Source of the DNA: Caballeronia sordidicola
Lineage (GTDB): Bacteria; Pseudomonadota; Gammaproteobacteria; Burkholderiales; Burkholderiaceae
Direction: 5' to 3'
Assembly (NCBI RefSeq): GCF_000729995.1
Contig: NZ_JNFG01000210.1
Location: 1 to 47,160, forward strand
Length of the DNA: 47,160 bases
Position numbers and translations under genes: made by a program. The notes under the pieces are model-generated. The model had not been told where the DNA came from. It was given only the letters and a program-made list of their open reading frames with translations, and made no database searches. Shown here piece after piece: positions 16,404 to 24,533 of this stretch. Each line of letters opens with the position of its first letter. Position 1 is the first letter of the stretch.

Positions 16404-18791
16404 ATGGACACACAGGCAACTCCCCGCTCCCTCCCCCTTTCCCCCGACGAATTGCGCAAGATCGACGCGTACTGGCGCGCCTGCAATTATCTGTCGGTAG
16501 GCATGATCTATTTACGCGCCAACCCGCTCCTGCGCGAACCGCTCAAGGCGGAGCACATCAAGCAGCGCCTGCTTGGACATTGGGGTTCGGACCCCGGTCA
16601 GTCGTTCACCTGGGTGCACCTGAACCGCCTGATCATGAAGGACGACCTGAACGTCATGTATGTCTCGGGGCCGGGGCATGGCGCGCCCGCAACCTTGTCG
16701 AACTCGTACCTGGAAGGGTATTACTCCGAGGTCTATCCGGATCGCAGCGCCGACGAAACCGGCATGCTGCGCCTGTTCCGCGCGTTCTCGTCGCCCGGTG
16801 GCATCGGTTCGCATTGCACCCCTGAAACGCCGGGGTCAATACACGAAGGCGGTGAGCTGGGTTACAGCCTCTCGCACGGCTTCGGGGCGGCATTCGATAA
16901 CCCTGACCTGATCGTGGCGGTGATGGTGGGTGACGGCGAAGCCGAGACGGGTCCGCTCGCCACCTCGTGGCATTCGAACAAATTCCTGAACCCGGTGGTG
17001 GACGGCGCCGTGCTGCCCATCCTGCACTTGAATGGCTACAAGATCGCGAACCCGACCATCCTCGCGCGCATTCCGCAAGAAGAACTCGAAGCGCTGATGA
17101 CCGGGTACGGATACAAACCGCACTTTGTCTCGGGCAACGATCCCGCCGTCATGCATCAACTGATGGCCGAGACGCTGGAGACTTGCATCGGCGAGATTCG
17201 CGCGATCCAGGCGCATGCGCGTTCGACCGGCGACACCACGCGTCCGCGCTGGCCAATGATCGTCCTGCGCTCACCGAAAGGCTGGACCGGTCCGAAGGAA
17301 GTCGACGGTCACAAGGTCGAAGATTTCTGGCGCGCGCACCAGGTGCCGGTGCTCGATCCGGTGACCAACGCGAAGAGCCTGAAGATCGTGGAAGCGTGGA
17401 TGCGCAGCTACAAACCCGAAGAACTCTTCGACGAAAACGGCACGCTGATTGAAGAGCTTCGTGAGATCGCGCCGAAGGGCGAGCGCCGCATCAGCGCGAA
17501 TCCGCACGCGAACGGCGGCCGGCTGAGGCGCTCGCTGGACCTGCCTGACATCCGCGACTACGCGTTCGGCGTGGACGATCCCGCCGGCACGTACCAGTCG
17601 CCCACGGCAGTGCTTGCAATCTGGCTGCGCGATGTAATCAAGCGCAACATGAGCAGCTTCAAGCTGTTCGGTCCCGATGAAACCGCCAGCAACAAACTCG
17701 ATGGCGTATTTGAAGCGTCGGGCAAACGCTGGATCGCCGAGATCAAGCCGGAAGACAGCGACGGCGGTGCGTTATCGCCTGACGGCCGCGTGATGGAAAT
17801 GCTCAGCGAGCACACGCTGGAAGGATGGTTCGAAGGTTACGTGCTGACAGGCCGGCATGGTTTGCTGGCGACCTACGAAGCGTTCGTGCATGTGATTGAC
17901 TCCATGTTCAACCAGCACGCCAAGTGGCTGGAAAAGGCGAAGAGCGAACTCGACTGGCGCGCACCGGTGCCGTCAGTGAACTTGTTGATTACCTCGCTCG
18001 TATGGCGTCAGGATCACAATGGATTCACCCACCAGGACCCGGGTTTCCTCGATGTCGTCACGAACAAGAGCCCCGAAGTCGTGCGCATTTACCTGCCGCC
18101 CGATGCGAACTGCCTGCTGAGCGTGATGGATCATTGCCTGCGTTCGCGCGACTACATCAACGTGATTGTTGCGGACAAGCAGCCGCACTTGCAGTACCTC
18201 GACATGGAAGCGGCGCTTGCGCATTGCACCAAGGGTATCGGCATCTGGGACTGGGCATCGACGGACCAGAACAGCGAACCGGACGTGGTGATGGCCTCTG
18301 CCGGTGACATTGCCACCATGGAATCGCTCGCCGCCGTCGAGATACTGAAGGAACATTTCCCCGACCTCAAGATCCGCTTCGTCAACGTGGTTGACCTGTT
18401 CAGGCTGATGCCCGACACCGATCATCCGCACGGTTTGTCCGGTCGCGATTTCGATTCCATTTTCTCGCGCGAGAAGCCGGTCATCTTCAACTTCCACTCG
18501 TATCCGTCGCTCGTTCACAAGCTCACGTATAACCGCACGAATCACGAAAACATGCATGTGCATGGTTATAGAGAGCGCGGCAACATCAATACGCCGTTCG
18601 AGTTGGCGATCATCAACCAGGTCGACCGCTTTTCATTGTGTATTGATGTGATCGATCGTGTGCCGCGGCTTCGCGATACCGGCGCTCACACGAAGAATTG
18701 GCTCAAGGACCAGATCAACGCGAGCATTACCTACGCCCACGCGGAAGGTATTGACCGCGATGAAATCCGCAACTGGGTCTGGAAAGGCTGA
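16404..18791 (+). CDS. xfp: Xylulose-5-phosphate / fructose-6-phosphate phosphoketolase
   Basis: A 795-residue cytoplasmic thiamine-diphosphate enzyme, full length. It splits xylulose 5-phosphate or fructose 6-phosphate with phosphate to acetyl phosphate plus glyceraldehyde 3-phosphate or erythrose 4-phosphate. Family signatures are visible: GHWGSDPGQSFTWVHLNRLI early, the SGPGHGAPA loop, the TPP-binding GDGEAETGPLATSWHSNKF near 175-193, and the C-terminal RVPRLRDTGAHTKNWLKDQI. ackA follows four bases later, so the acetyl phosphate made here would be converted to acetate and ATP. Whether it prefers C5 or C6 sugars cannot be read. Confidence 0.97.
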   Translation: MDTQATPRSLPLSPDELRKIDAYWRACNYLSVGMIYLRANPLLREPLKAEHIKQRLLGHWGSDPGQSFTWVHLNRLIMKDDLNVMYVSGPGHGAPATLSNSYLEGYYSEVYPDRSADETGMLRLFRAFSSPGGIGSHCTPETPGSIHEGGELGYSLSHGFGAAFDNPDLIVAVMVGDGEAETGPLATSWHSNKFLNPVVDGAVLPILHLNGYKIANPTILARIPQEELEALMTGYGYKPHFVSGNDPAVMHQLMAETLETCIGEIRAIQAHARSTGDTTRPRWPMIVLRSPKGWTGPKEVDGHKVEDFWRAHQVPVLDPVTNAKSLKIVEAWMRSYKPEELFDENGTLIEELREIAPKGERRISANPHANGGRLRRSLDLPDIRDYAFGVDDPAGTYQSPTAVLAIWLRDVIKRNMSSFKLFGPDETASNKLDGVFEASGKRWIAEIKPEDSDGGALSPDGRVMEMLSEHTLEGWFEGYVLTGRHGLLATYEAFVHVIDSMFNQHAKWLEKAKSELDWRAPVPSVNLLITSLVWRQDHNGFTHQDPGFLDVVTNKSPEVVRIYLPPDANCLLSVMDHCLRSRDYINVIVADKQPHLQYLDMEAALAHCTKGIGIWDWASTDQNSEPDVVMASAGDIATMESLAAVEILKEHFPDLKIRFVNVVDLFRLMPDTDHPHGLSGRDFDSIFSREKPVIFNFHSYPSLVHKLTYNRTNHENMHVHGYRERGNINTPFELAIINQVDRFSLCIDVIDRVPRLRDTGAHTKNWLKDQINASITYAHAEGIDRDEIRNWVWKG

Positions 18792-18795
18792 GACC

Positions 18796-19929
18796 ATGAC
18801 CCTGGGTATTTTGGTTCTGAACAGCGGTTCGTCGTCGCTTAAATTCGGCGTTTATCTACCGGGCAAATCGCCCGGTATCAACCCCGACAGCGGCGACGAA
18901 ATTCCGTGGCTGACCGGCAGCGCGAAGGGCATCGGCCGCGATGATGGCTCGCTGACCATGCGTTCATCGGATGGTGCGATCGATGTCACGCAAAACCACG
19001 TGATGGAGTCGCAGCACGATGCGTTGCAGCGCGTGGCCGACGCGCTGCATGCGCATCTCGACCAGCCGCTGGCCGCGGTGGGGCATCGGGTAGTGCATGG
19101 CGGTCCGCACCTGACCGACCATGCGCTCATCACGCCCGAGGTGAAACAGACCTTGCGCGATGCGGTGCAATTTGCGCCGTTGCATCTGCCGCAGGCGCTG
19201 GAACTGCTCGATCTGGCACAGCAGATTTTCAACGACGTGCCGCATTTCGCCTGCCTCGACACCGCGTTCCACCGGACCATGCCCGCGCGAGCCACTCACC
19301 TCGCGCTGCCGAAACACTACGCTGACGAAGGGGTGGTGCGCTATGGCTTCCACGGCCTGTCCTATGAGTCGATCGTCGCATCGCTGGGCAACGACCTTCC
19401 GGCGCGCCTGGTGGTCGCGCATCTGGGCAGCGGCGCAAGCCTGTGCGCCATTCGCGATGGCCGCTCAATCGATACAAGCATGGGCCTCACGCCAACGGGT
19501 GGCATTCCCATGGGAACCCGCACCGGTGACCTCGACCCTGGCGTGCTGGTCTATCTGATGCGGACCGGAACGCTTGACGCTGATGCACTCGAACACCTGA
19601 TCAATCACGAAAGCGGCCTCAAGGGTCTCTCCGATTCGAACGATGACATGCAGGCGCTTCTGCAACGCAGCGACGCGGACGCGGAGCTTGCCATCGATAT
19701 CTTCTGTACTGCTGTGCGCAAGACCATCGGCGCGTATGCCGCATTGATGGGCGGTCTCGACCGCGTGGTGTTCACCGGCGGTATAGGCGAGCACGCCGCG
19801 AGCGTGCGTGAACGCATTTGCGAAGGACTCGAATTTCTCGATGTTCAGTTCGACGTGATCGAGACGCAGGAAGAGCGGCAGATTGCGCGTCACTGCCGCG
19901 CGCTGCTTAGGCGGCAAGCAGCCGGCTGA
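18796..19929 (+). CDS. ackA: Acetate kinase
   Basis: A 377-residue acetate/propionate kinase (acetyl phosphate + ADP to acetate + ATP). Motifs are LNSGSSSLKF near the start, GHRVVHGG, YGFHGLSYESI, LGSGASLCAIRDGRSIDTS, GGIPMGTRTGDLDPG with the conserved Arg, and FTGGIGEHAASVRERI. It is slightly shorter than the usual 400 residues but complete at both ends. The ATG at 18796 is four bases after the xfp stop, with AAAGG upstream in the xfp end. The pair forms the phosphoketolase-acetate kinase energy bypass. It is convergent with the sensor kinase gene, 27 bases apart. Confidence 0.96.
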   Translation: MTLGILVLNSGSSSLKFGVYLPGKSPGINPDSGDEIPWLTGSAKGIGRDDGSLTMRSSDGAIDVTQNHVMESQHDALQRVADALHAHLDQPLAAVGHRVVHGGPHLTDHALITPEVKQTLRDAVQFAPLHLPQALELLDLAQQIFNDVPHFACLDTAFHRTMPARATHLALPKHYADEGVVRYGFHGLSYESIVASLGNDLPARLVVAHLGSGASLCAIRDGRSIDTSMGLTPTGGIPMGTRTGDLDPGVLVYLMRTGTLDADALEHLINHESGLKGLSDSNDDMQALLQRSDADAELAIDIFCTAVRKTIGAYAALMGGLDRVVFTGGIGEHAASVRERICEGLEFLDVQFDVIETQEERQIARHCRALLRRQAAG

Positions 19930-19956
19930 ATTGATCCACGTCGTAAAGCAACCCCG

Positions 19957-22900
19957 TCAGCCATGCTCATGCGTGCCCCCGCCATGCGCGCCGCGCCAGA
20001 AGAACACCTGATCGGCGGCGCCAATCAGCGCCTCAAGGGAGACGGGCTTGGTCAGCGTCAGGTCGAAGCCCGACGTGCGTGCGCGCTGGTCGTCGGCGCC
20101 CGTCGAATAGCCTGTCAACGCAATGGCCGGCAACTGGGCCAGGCGGGGATTCGCCCGTACCCGGCCCATGAGATCGTAGCCGTCCACGCCGGGCATGCTG
20201 ATGTCGCAGAGCAGCAGGTCCACGGGGTTACGTTCGAGCAGCGCAAGCGCGTCCTCGCCGTCGTGGGCGGTCGCGACCAGCGCACCTTCGAGTTCCAGCA
20301 AGGCCGCAAATGCGCTCGCGGTTTCGGAGTCGTCATCGACGACCAGCATGCGCACGCCCGCCAGCGTTCCACTGCGCTCCGGCGACGCATGCTTGCCCGC
20401 AGGATGACCGTCGACCAGCGGCAGCCAGACGCTCATCCGCGTGCCGCGTCCCGGCCCGTCCGAATGCGCGAGCACGCTTCCCGCATGCATCTCCACGAGT
20501 TGCTTGACCAGCGCGAGGCCGATGCCCATGCCGCCGCCGGTCTTGCGGCGAACTTCGCTGCTCTGGGAGAACATCTCGAAGACATGTTGCAACAGCGGCG
20601 CGTCAATCCCCGGCCCGGTATCCGTGACATCGATTCGCAACTCGTCCTGCTCGCATGTAAGGCGAACAGAAACCGAGCCGCCGCGCGGCGTAAATTTCAA
20701 CGCGTTGCTAAGCAGGTTCCACACGATCTGGTCGAAGCGTACAGGGTCGACCTTGGTCCAGACCGGCTCGTCCAGACCCTCGAACGACAGCGCGATGCCC
20801 CGTGATGCCGCGTCCGGCTCGATTGCATTGGCGATGGTTCGCAACATGGCTGCGACATCGCCCATCGCCAGGTTCAACGCCAACTTGCCGGTACGCACGC
20901 GCGACAGGTCCAGCAAGTCGTCAATGATCTTCGCCTGCCCGAGCACGGCGCGCTGGATCGCGTCCGCCGCGAGCTGGATCGCCGGCACACCACGCGCCTC
21001 GGGAATCCGCGGCAACATTTCCGCTTTCACATGAATCAGGTTGAGCGGGTGCTTCAGTTCATGCGACAGCACGGCCAGGAAGTCATCCCTGATCCGGTTC
21101 GCCGCCTCCGCCTGCGCCCTCACCGCACGTTCCTCCGCCAGATGCGACTGACGCGCGTCTTCCTGGCTCTTCCGCTCCGTGAGGTCTCTCGCGATCTTCG
21201 CGTAGCCCGTGAACTTGGGATCGGACATCGGCGTCACCACGCCGCTGCAATACACCTTGCGTCCGCCCTTTGCGACATGCCAGCGATCGTCATCGGCGCG
21301 GCCGTCGCGTTGCGCGGTGCCGCGTTCATGCGCCGCCATGTGCGCTGCCTGATCCTCCGCCGTAAAGATCACGTCGACGTTCTGCCCGACCGCTTCCTCT
21401 GCCGTATAACCGAAGACGCGCTCGGCGCCGGCATTCCAGCTGACGATGCGGCCTTCGGGGTCCTGCACGATGATCGCGAAGTCGTTCGTCGTCTGCGCCG
21501 CGAGTCTCAGGCGCTCCTCGCCCGCCCGCACGTTCGCCTCCGCGCGATGGCGCGCCGTGGTTTCAACGAGACTCAGCACTGCGCCGTCAATCCGGTCGTC
21601 CGCCGTCCGGTAGGGCAGCACGCGCGCGAAGAACCAGCGTCCGTCGGACGTGGCGACTTCGCGCTCGGTCAGGCGCAAGGACTGGAACGTCGCACTCACG
21701 TCGTCCGCCAGTTCGGGATAAGCCAGCCGGTGCGTGATGTCGAACAATGAGCGCCCGACATCCGCGTCGATCAGGTTGAACACCGTAGCCGCGCCCGGCG
21801 TATAGCGTTTGATGCACATCGCGCGATCGACGAAAATGGTGGCGATGTCCGTTGAGGTGATCAGGTTCTGCAGGTCGTCATTGGCCTTGCCCGTCTCGTC
21901 CATCTTCGCCTGCAGTTCAGCGTTGACCGTGATGAGTTCCTCGTTCACCGACTGCAACTCTTCCTTGCTGGTTTCGAGTTCCTCCGTTGCCGATCTCAAC
22001 TCTTCGTTGATCGCCTGCAATTCTTCATTGGACGCCTTCAGCTCTTCCATCGATGTCTCGTACTGCTCGATCGTGGTCTGCAGTTGTTCCTTGCTCGCGT
22101 GCAGCTCCTGTTCGAGTTGCTGCATCACGGTGTCATTGCCCGCCTGATACGCCACTGCGGCCTTGTCTTCCGTCATTGCCTCCTGGACCTCGTCGAACAG
22201 GACGAGGAGGAAGTCGGCGTCGGCGGCGGCGTCATGGAACGGGCGCACAGTCATGTTGACGTATGAAGAAAGACCGTTGCGCTGCAGCTTGACGCGCCGG
22301 GCCTCCACGCTATTGCCCGTCTGCGCGGCCTGGAACAACGCGGTACGCAGGTCGAGCCGCAGCTCGGGCAGCACGACGGCAATCATGTTGCTCGACGGTT
22401 CGCCGCCGACATACCGCAGGAAACGTCCTGCGTTGTCCGACATATGCACGATCTTCGAATCGCGGTTCACGATCACACTGGGTGGCGCATATTGCTCGAG
22501 CACGCGCTGGTGTAACGCACTGAACGAGAAATTGCGGCGCCCCGGGAGCAGCGCGGACGCCGCCTCTTCGTCATGCGTAAAGCGCCCTTGGCTCAGCAGC
22601 GAAGGCGCGCCCAGCGTCGGGCGGTTCGGCAGCTTCGCCGCCTTCGCCGCCTTCGCCCGGTATATGCGGTTCTTCTTGTCGACCACGCTGAACAGCTCTT
22701 CAACCGAGTCTGCCGACTCCGACGTGCCGAGGAACAGGTACCCGTTGGGGTACAACGCGTAGTGGAACATCTCCAGCACCTGGTTCTGCACGCCGCGGTC
22801 GAGATAGATCAGGAGGTTGCGGCAGGAAACCAGGTCGAGCCGCGAGAACGGAGGGTCCCGCAGCACGTTGTGCATGGCGAACAGGATCTTCTCGCGCACG

Positions 22901-24192
22901 CTTTTCACCACCTCGTAGCGAGAGTCGGTCTTGACGAAAAATTGCCGCAGCACTGCGGGGCGAACGTCGGTCATGATCGACTCGGGATACAGTCCCGCCC
23001 GTGCGCGCGCGACGGCGCTTTCGTCGATGTCGGTGGCGAACAGCTGGATATTGGCCGAGGAATGCAACGCGTCGCGCTGCTCGCACAGGAGCATGGCAAG
23101 CGAATACGCTTCCTCGCCCGACGAGCATCCCGCGACCCACGCGCGAACCTGATCGCCGTCGGCCTTGCTTTGGAACAAGGCTGGCAGCACAGCGCGCTCG
23201 AGCGACTCGAACGCTTCCCTATCGCGGAAAAAACTGGTCACGCCGATCAGCATGTCCTTGAGCAAGGCCGCCGTTTCACGCGGGTTGTCCCGCAGCAGGT
23301 CGCGGTAGGCAATGAGGTCCGGCACGCCGTTGACTTGCAGGCGCCGCTCGATCCGGCGCAGCATGGTCGCACGCTTGTAGAAGCGGAAGTCGTGGCCGGT
23401 GCGGGTGCGCAACGTCGCCAAAATGGCTTGCAACGCAAGTTCGGCCTCGCCCCGGTTGTCAGCGCGGATGTCGGCGCGGATGTCGGAACGGTTTTCGGAA
23501 TGGTCGTCCGGACCGGGCGTAGTCGGTTCCAGTTCGGGCAGCGCGATACGCTTGGCGTTGTTCCATATGTCGAGCAGCCGTTGCGGCATCTCCACCACGG
23601 GCAGCACCAGGTCGACCTGGTCCGTCAGGATGGCGTTCTGCGGCATCTCGGCGTACTCGGCGTCGTTGGGCTCCTGAGCGAGCGTCACGCCGCCCTTCTC
23701 CTTCACGCTGGCAATGCCGACCGAACCGTCGCTGCCGGTGCCGGACATCACGATGCACATTGCGCGCTGACTATGCGCATCCGCCAGGCTCCGGAAAAAA
23801 CGGTCGATAGTGACCGGCCGGCCCACCGTGGGCTCAGCGTTGCGTGCGTTCAGGAAACCGTCCGCCATCGTCAGGCTCGTGCCCGGTGCGATGACGTATA
23901 CGTGGTTCGCTTCGATTCGTGTCGGCCCGCTGACTTGCAACACGCTCATGCGGGTCACGTTCTGCAGCACCTTGTCCGCGCTGCTGACATGCTTCGCCGA
24001 CAAGTGCAGAACCACGACAAACGCCATGCCCATGTCGGACGGCGCGTTCTCGAAGAAGCGCAACAGCGCCTGGACGCCCCCTGCGGACGCGCCGATTCCG
24101 ACAACAGGAAAATCCAGCGAGCTTGGGTGATGAGCCGCGCCTGGCCCGTCGTCTCCCGCCGGCGCCGCAATTGATGTTGTAGTTTCGCTCAC
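19957..24192 (-). CDS. CheB-CheR-PAS hybrid histidine kinase with receiver
   Basis: A 1411-residue signalling protein fusing a whole pathway. Domains in order: CheB-like methylesterase (about 28-215, GIGASAGG, SGTGSDGS); CheR methyltransferase (about 250-510, AGCSSGEEAYS, VSCRNLLIYL); a long Glu-rich coiled coil (about 680-760, NEELQAINEEL repeats); two PAS domains (about 770-1010); HisKA with the phospho-His1044 in LSHELKHP; HATPase (NALKFTP, DTGPGI, GGMGIGLALV); and a C-terminal receiver with Asp1330 in LLLCDISMPG, Thr1360 and Lys1382. No membrane segment is seen, so it is cytoplasmic. The start is a GTG. Proteins of this type are known; chemotaxis receptors are not nearby, so its input is open. 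The linker between CheB and CheR carries a short tandem repeat. Confidence 0.93.
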   Translation of the reverse strand: MSETTTSIAAPAGDDGPGAAHHPSSLDFPVVGIGASAGGVQALLRFFENAPSDMGMAFVVVLHLSAKHVSSADKVLQNVTRMSVLQVSGPTRIEANHVYVIAPGTSLTMADGFLNARNAEPTVGRPVTIDRFFRSLADAHSQRAMCIVMSGTGSDGSVGIASVKEKGGVTLAQEPNDAEYAEMPQNAILTDQVDLVLPVVEMPQRLLDIWNNAKRIALPELEPTTPGPDDHSENRSDIRADIRADNRGEAELALQAILATLRTRTGHDFRFYKRATMLRRIERRLQVNGVPDLIAYRDLLRDNPRETAALLKDMLIGVTSFFRDREAFESLERAVLPALFQSKADGDQVRAWVAGCSSGEEAYSLAMLLCEQRDALHSSANIQLFATDIDESAVARARAGLYPESIMTDVRPAVLRQFFVKTDSRYEVVKSVREKILFAMHNVLRDPPFSRLDLVSCRNLLIYLDRGVQNQVLEMFHYALYPNGYLFLGTSESADSVEELFSVVDKKNRIYRAKAAKAAKLPNRPTLGAPSLLSQGRFTHDEEAASALLPGRRNFSFSALHQRVLEQYAPPSVIVNRDSKIVHMSDNAGRFLRYVGGEPSSNMIAVVLPELRLDLRTALFQAAQTGNSVEARRVKLQRNGLSSYVNMTVRPFHDAAADADFLLVLFDEVQEAMTEDKAAVAYQAGNDTVMQQLEQELHASKEQLQTTIEQYETSMEELKASNEELQAINEELRSATEELETSKEELQSVNEELITVNAELQAKMDETGKANDDLQNLITSTDIATIFVDRAMCIKRYTPGAATVFNLIDADVGRSLFDITHRLAYPELADDVSATFQSLRLTEREVATSDGRWFFARVLPYRTADDRIDGAVLSLVETTARHRAEANVRAGEERLRLAAQTTNDFAIIVQDPEGRIVSWNAGAERVFGYTAEEAVGQNVDVIFTAEDQAAHMAAHERGTAQRDGRADDDRWHVAKGGRKVYCSGVVTPMSDPKFTGYAKIARDLTERKSQEDARQSHLAEERAVRAQAEAANRIRDDFLAVLSHELKHPLNLIHVKAEMLPRIPEARGVPAIQLAADAIQRAVLGQAKIIDDLLDLSRVRTGKLALNLAMGDVAAMLRTIANAIEPDAASRGIALSFEGLDEPVWTKVDPVRFDQIVWNLLSNALKFTPRGGSVSVRLTCEQDELRIDVTDTGPGIDAPLLQHVFEMFSQSSEVRRKTGGGMGIGLALVKQLVEMHAGSVLAHSDGPGRGTRMSVWLPLVDGHPAGKHASPERSGTLAGVRMLVVDDDSETASAFAALLELEGALVATAHDGEDALALLERNPVDLLLCDISMPGVDGYDLMGRVRANPRLAQLPAIALTGYSTGADDQRARTSGFDLTLTKPVSLEALIGAADQVFFWRGAHGGGTHEHG
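23456..23491. repeat. Three tandem 12-bp units in the CheB-CheR linker
   Basis: TTGTCAGCGCGG, ATGTCGGCGCGG and ATGTCGGAACGG follow one another, encoding a repeated Asp-Ile-Arg-Ala-like tetrapeptide on the minus strand. They lie in a linker, so copy number changes would be tolerated. Confidence 0.6.
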
Positions 24193-24240
24193 TCGAGGGG
24201 CCTCGGTTCGGGGTGCCTTGACGGATTAAAGATACCACCA

Positions 24241-24258
24241 CGCGTTCGAACGAACGCG
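24241..24258. repeat. 18-bp inverted repeat upstream of the hybrid kinase
   Basis: CGCGTTCG-AA-CGAACGCG is a perfect eight-base inverted pair, 49-66 bases upstream of the kinase GTG. Its position suits an operator. The regulator is unknown. Confidence 0.45.
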
Positions 24259-24503
24259 CTTTCCAGCGCCCGGGGTGAAGCGCTGCGCAGTATAGGCGCG
24301 CCTGGACTGCACGCGGGCGTCCGATCATGCGGCTTTTATCTGCGGACGCACAGGCGGCGCACATTATATTCACGCTGCATTTCTTGCGGACCTGCGGGCG
24401 CTTTTTTATTGTGTCCGGAGTCGATGATCGATGGCTGCAACTTCGTACTCTAAAGCCGCAGCAACCGTATTCCACGCGATGTTTCCGGCGGATCACAACA
24501 TGA

Positions 24504-24509
24504 TAATAT
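24504..24509 (+). promoter_or_regulatory. Candidate extended -10 of the SOS helicase gene
   Basis: TAATAT, preceded by TGA, lies directly upstream of the LexA box. Transcription would start inside the box, leaving a 5' leader of under 20 bases without a ribosome binding site. No clear -35 is seen. Confidence 0.35.
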
Positions 24510-24510
24510 T

Positions 24511-24530
24511 TACTGTACATTCATACAGTA
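24511..24530. promoter_or_regulatory. LexA (SOS) box
   Basis: TACTGTACATTCATACAGTA matches the E. coli consensus TACTG-(TA)5-CAGTA at both full arms and is a CTGT-N8-ACAG site as used in beta-proteobacteria. It ends three bases before the ATG of the nuclease-helicase gene, so LexA binding would block transcription start or elongation. Confidence 0.85.
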
Positions 24531-24533
24531 AAT

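Larger units (their letters stand above)
24193..24533. promoter_or_regulatory. Divergent region between hybrid kinase and helicase genes
   Basis: 341 bases without a gene. It contains an 18-bp perfect inverted repeat (24241-24258) upstream of the kinase gene, a GC-rich middle part with nothing recognisable, and an AT-rich end with the LexA box and candidate -10 of the helicase gene. Confidence 0.5.

Noticed and set aside
22573..24174. 533-codon plus-strand ORF opposite the hybrid kinase
   Set aside because: Antisense shadow of a confidently assigned gene; Arg/His-rich composition typical of reverse frames in GC-rich DNA.
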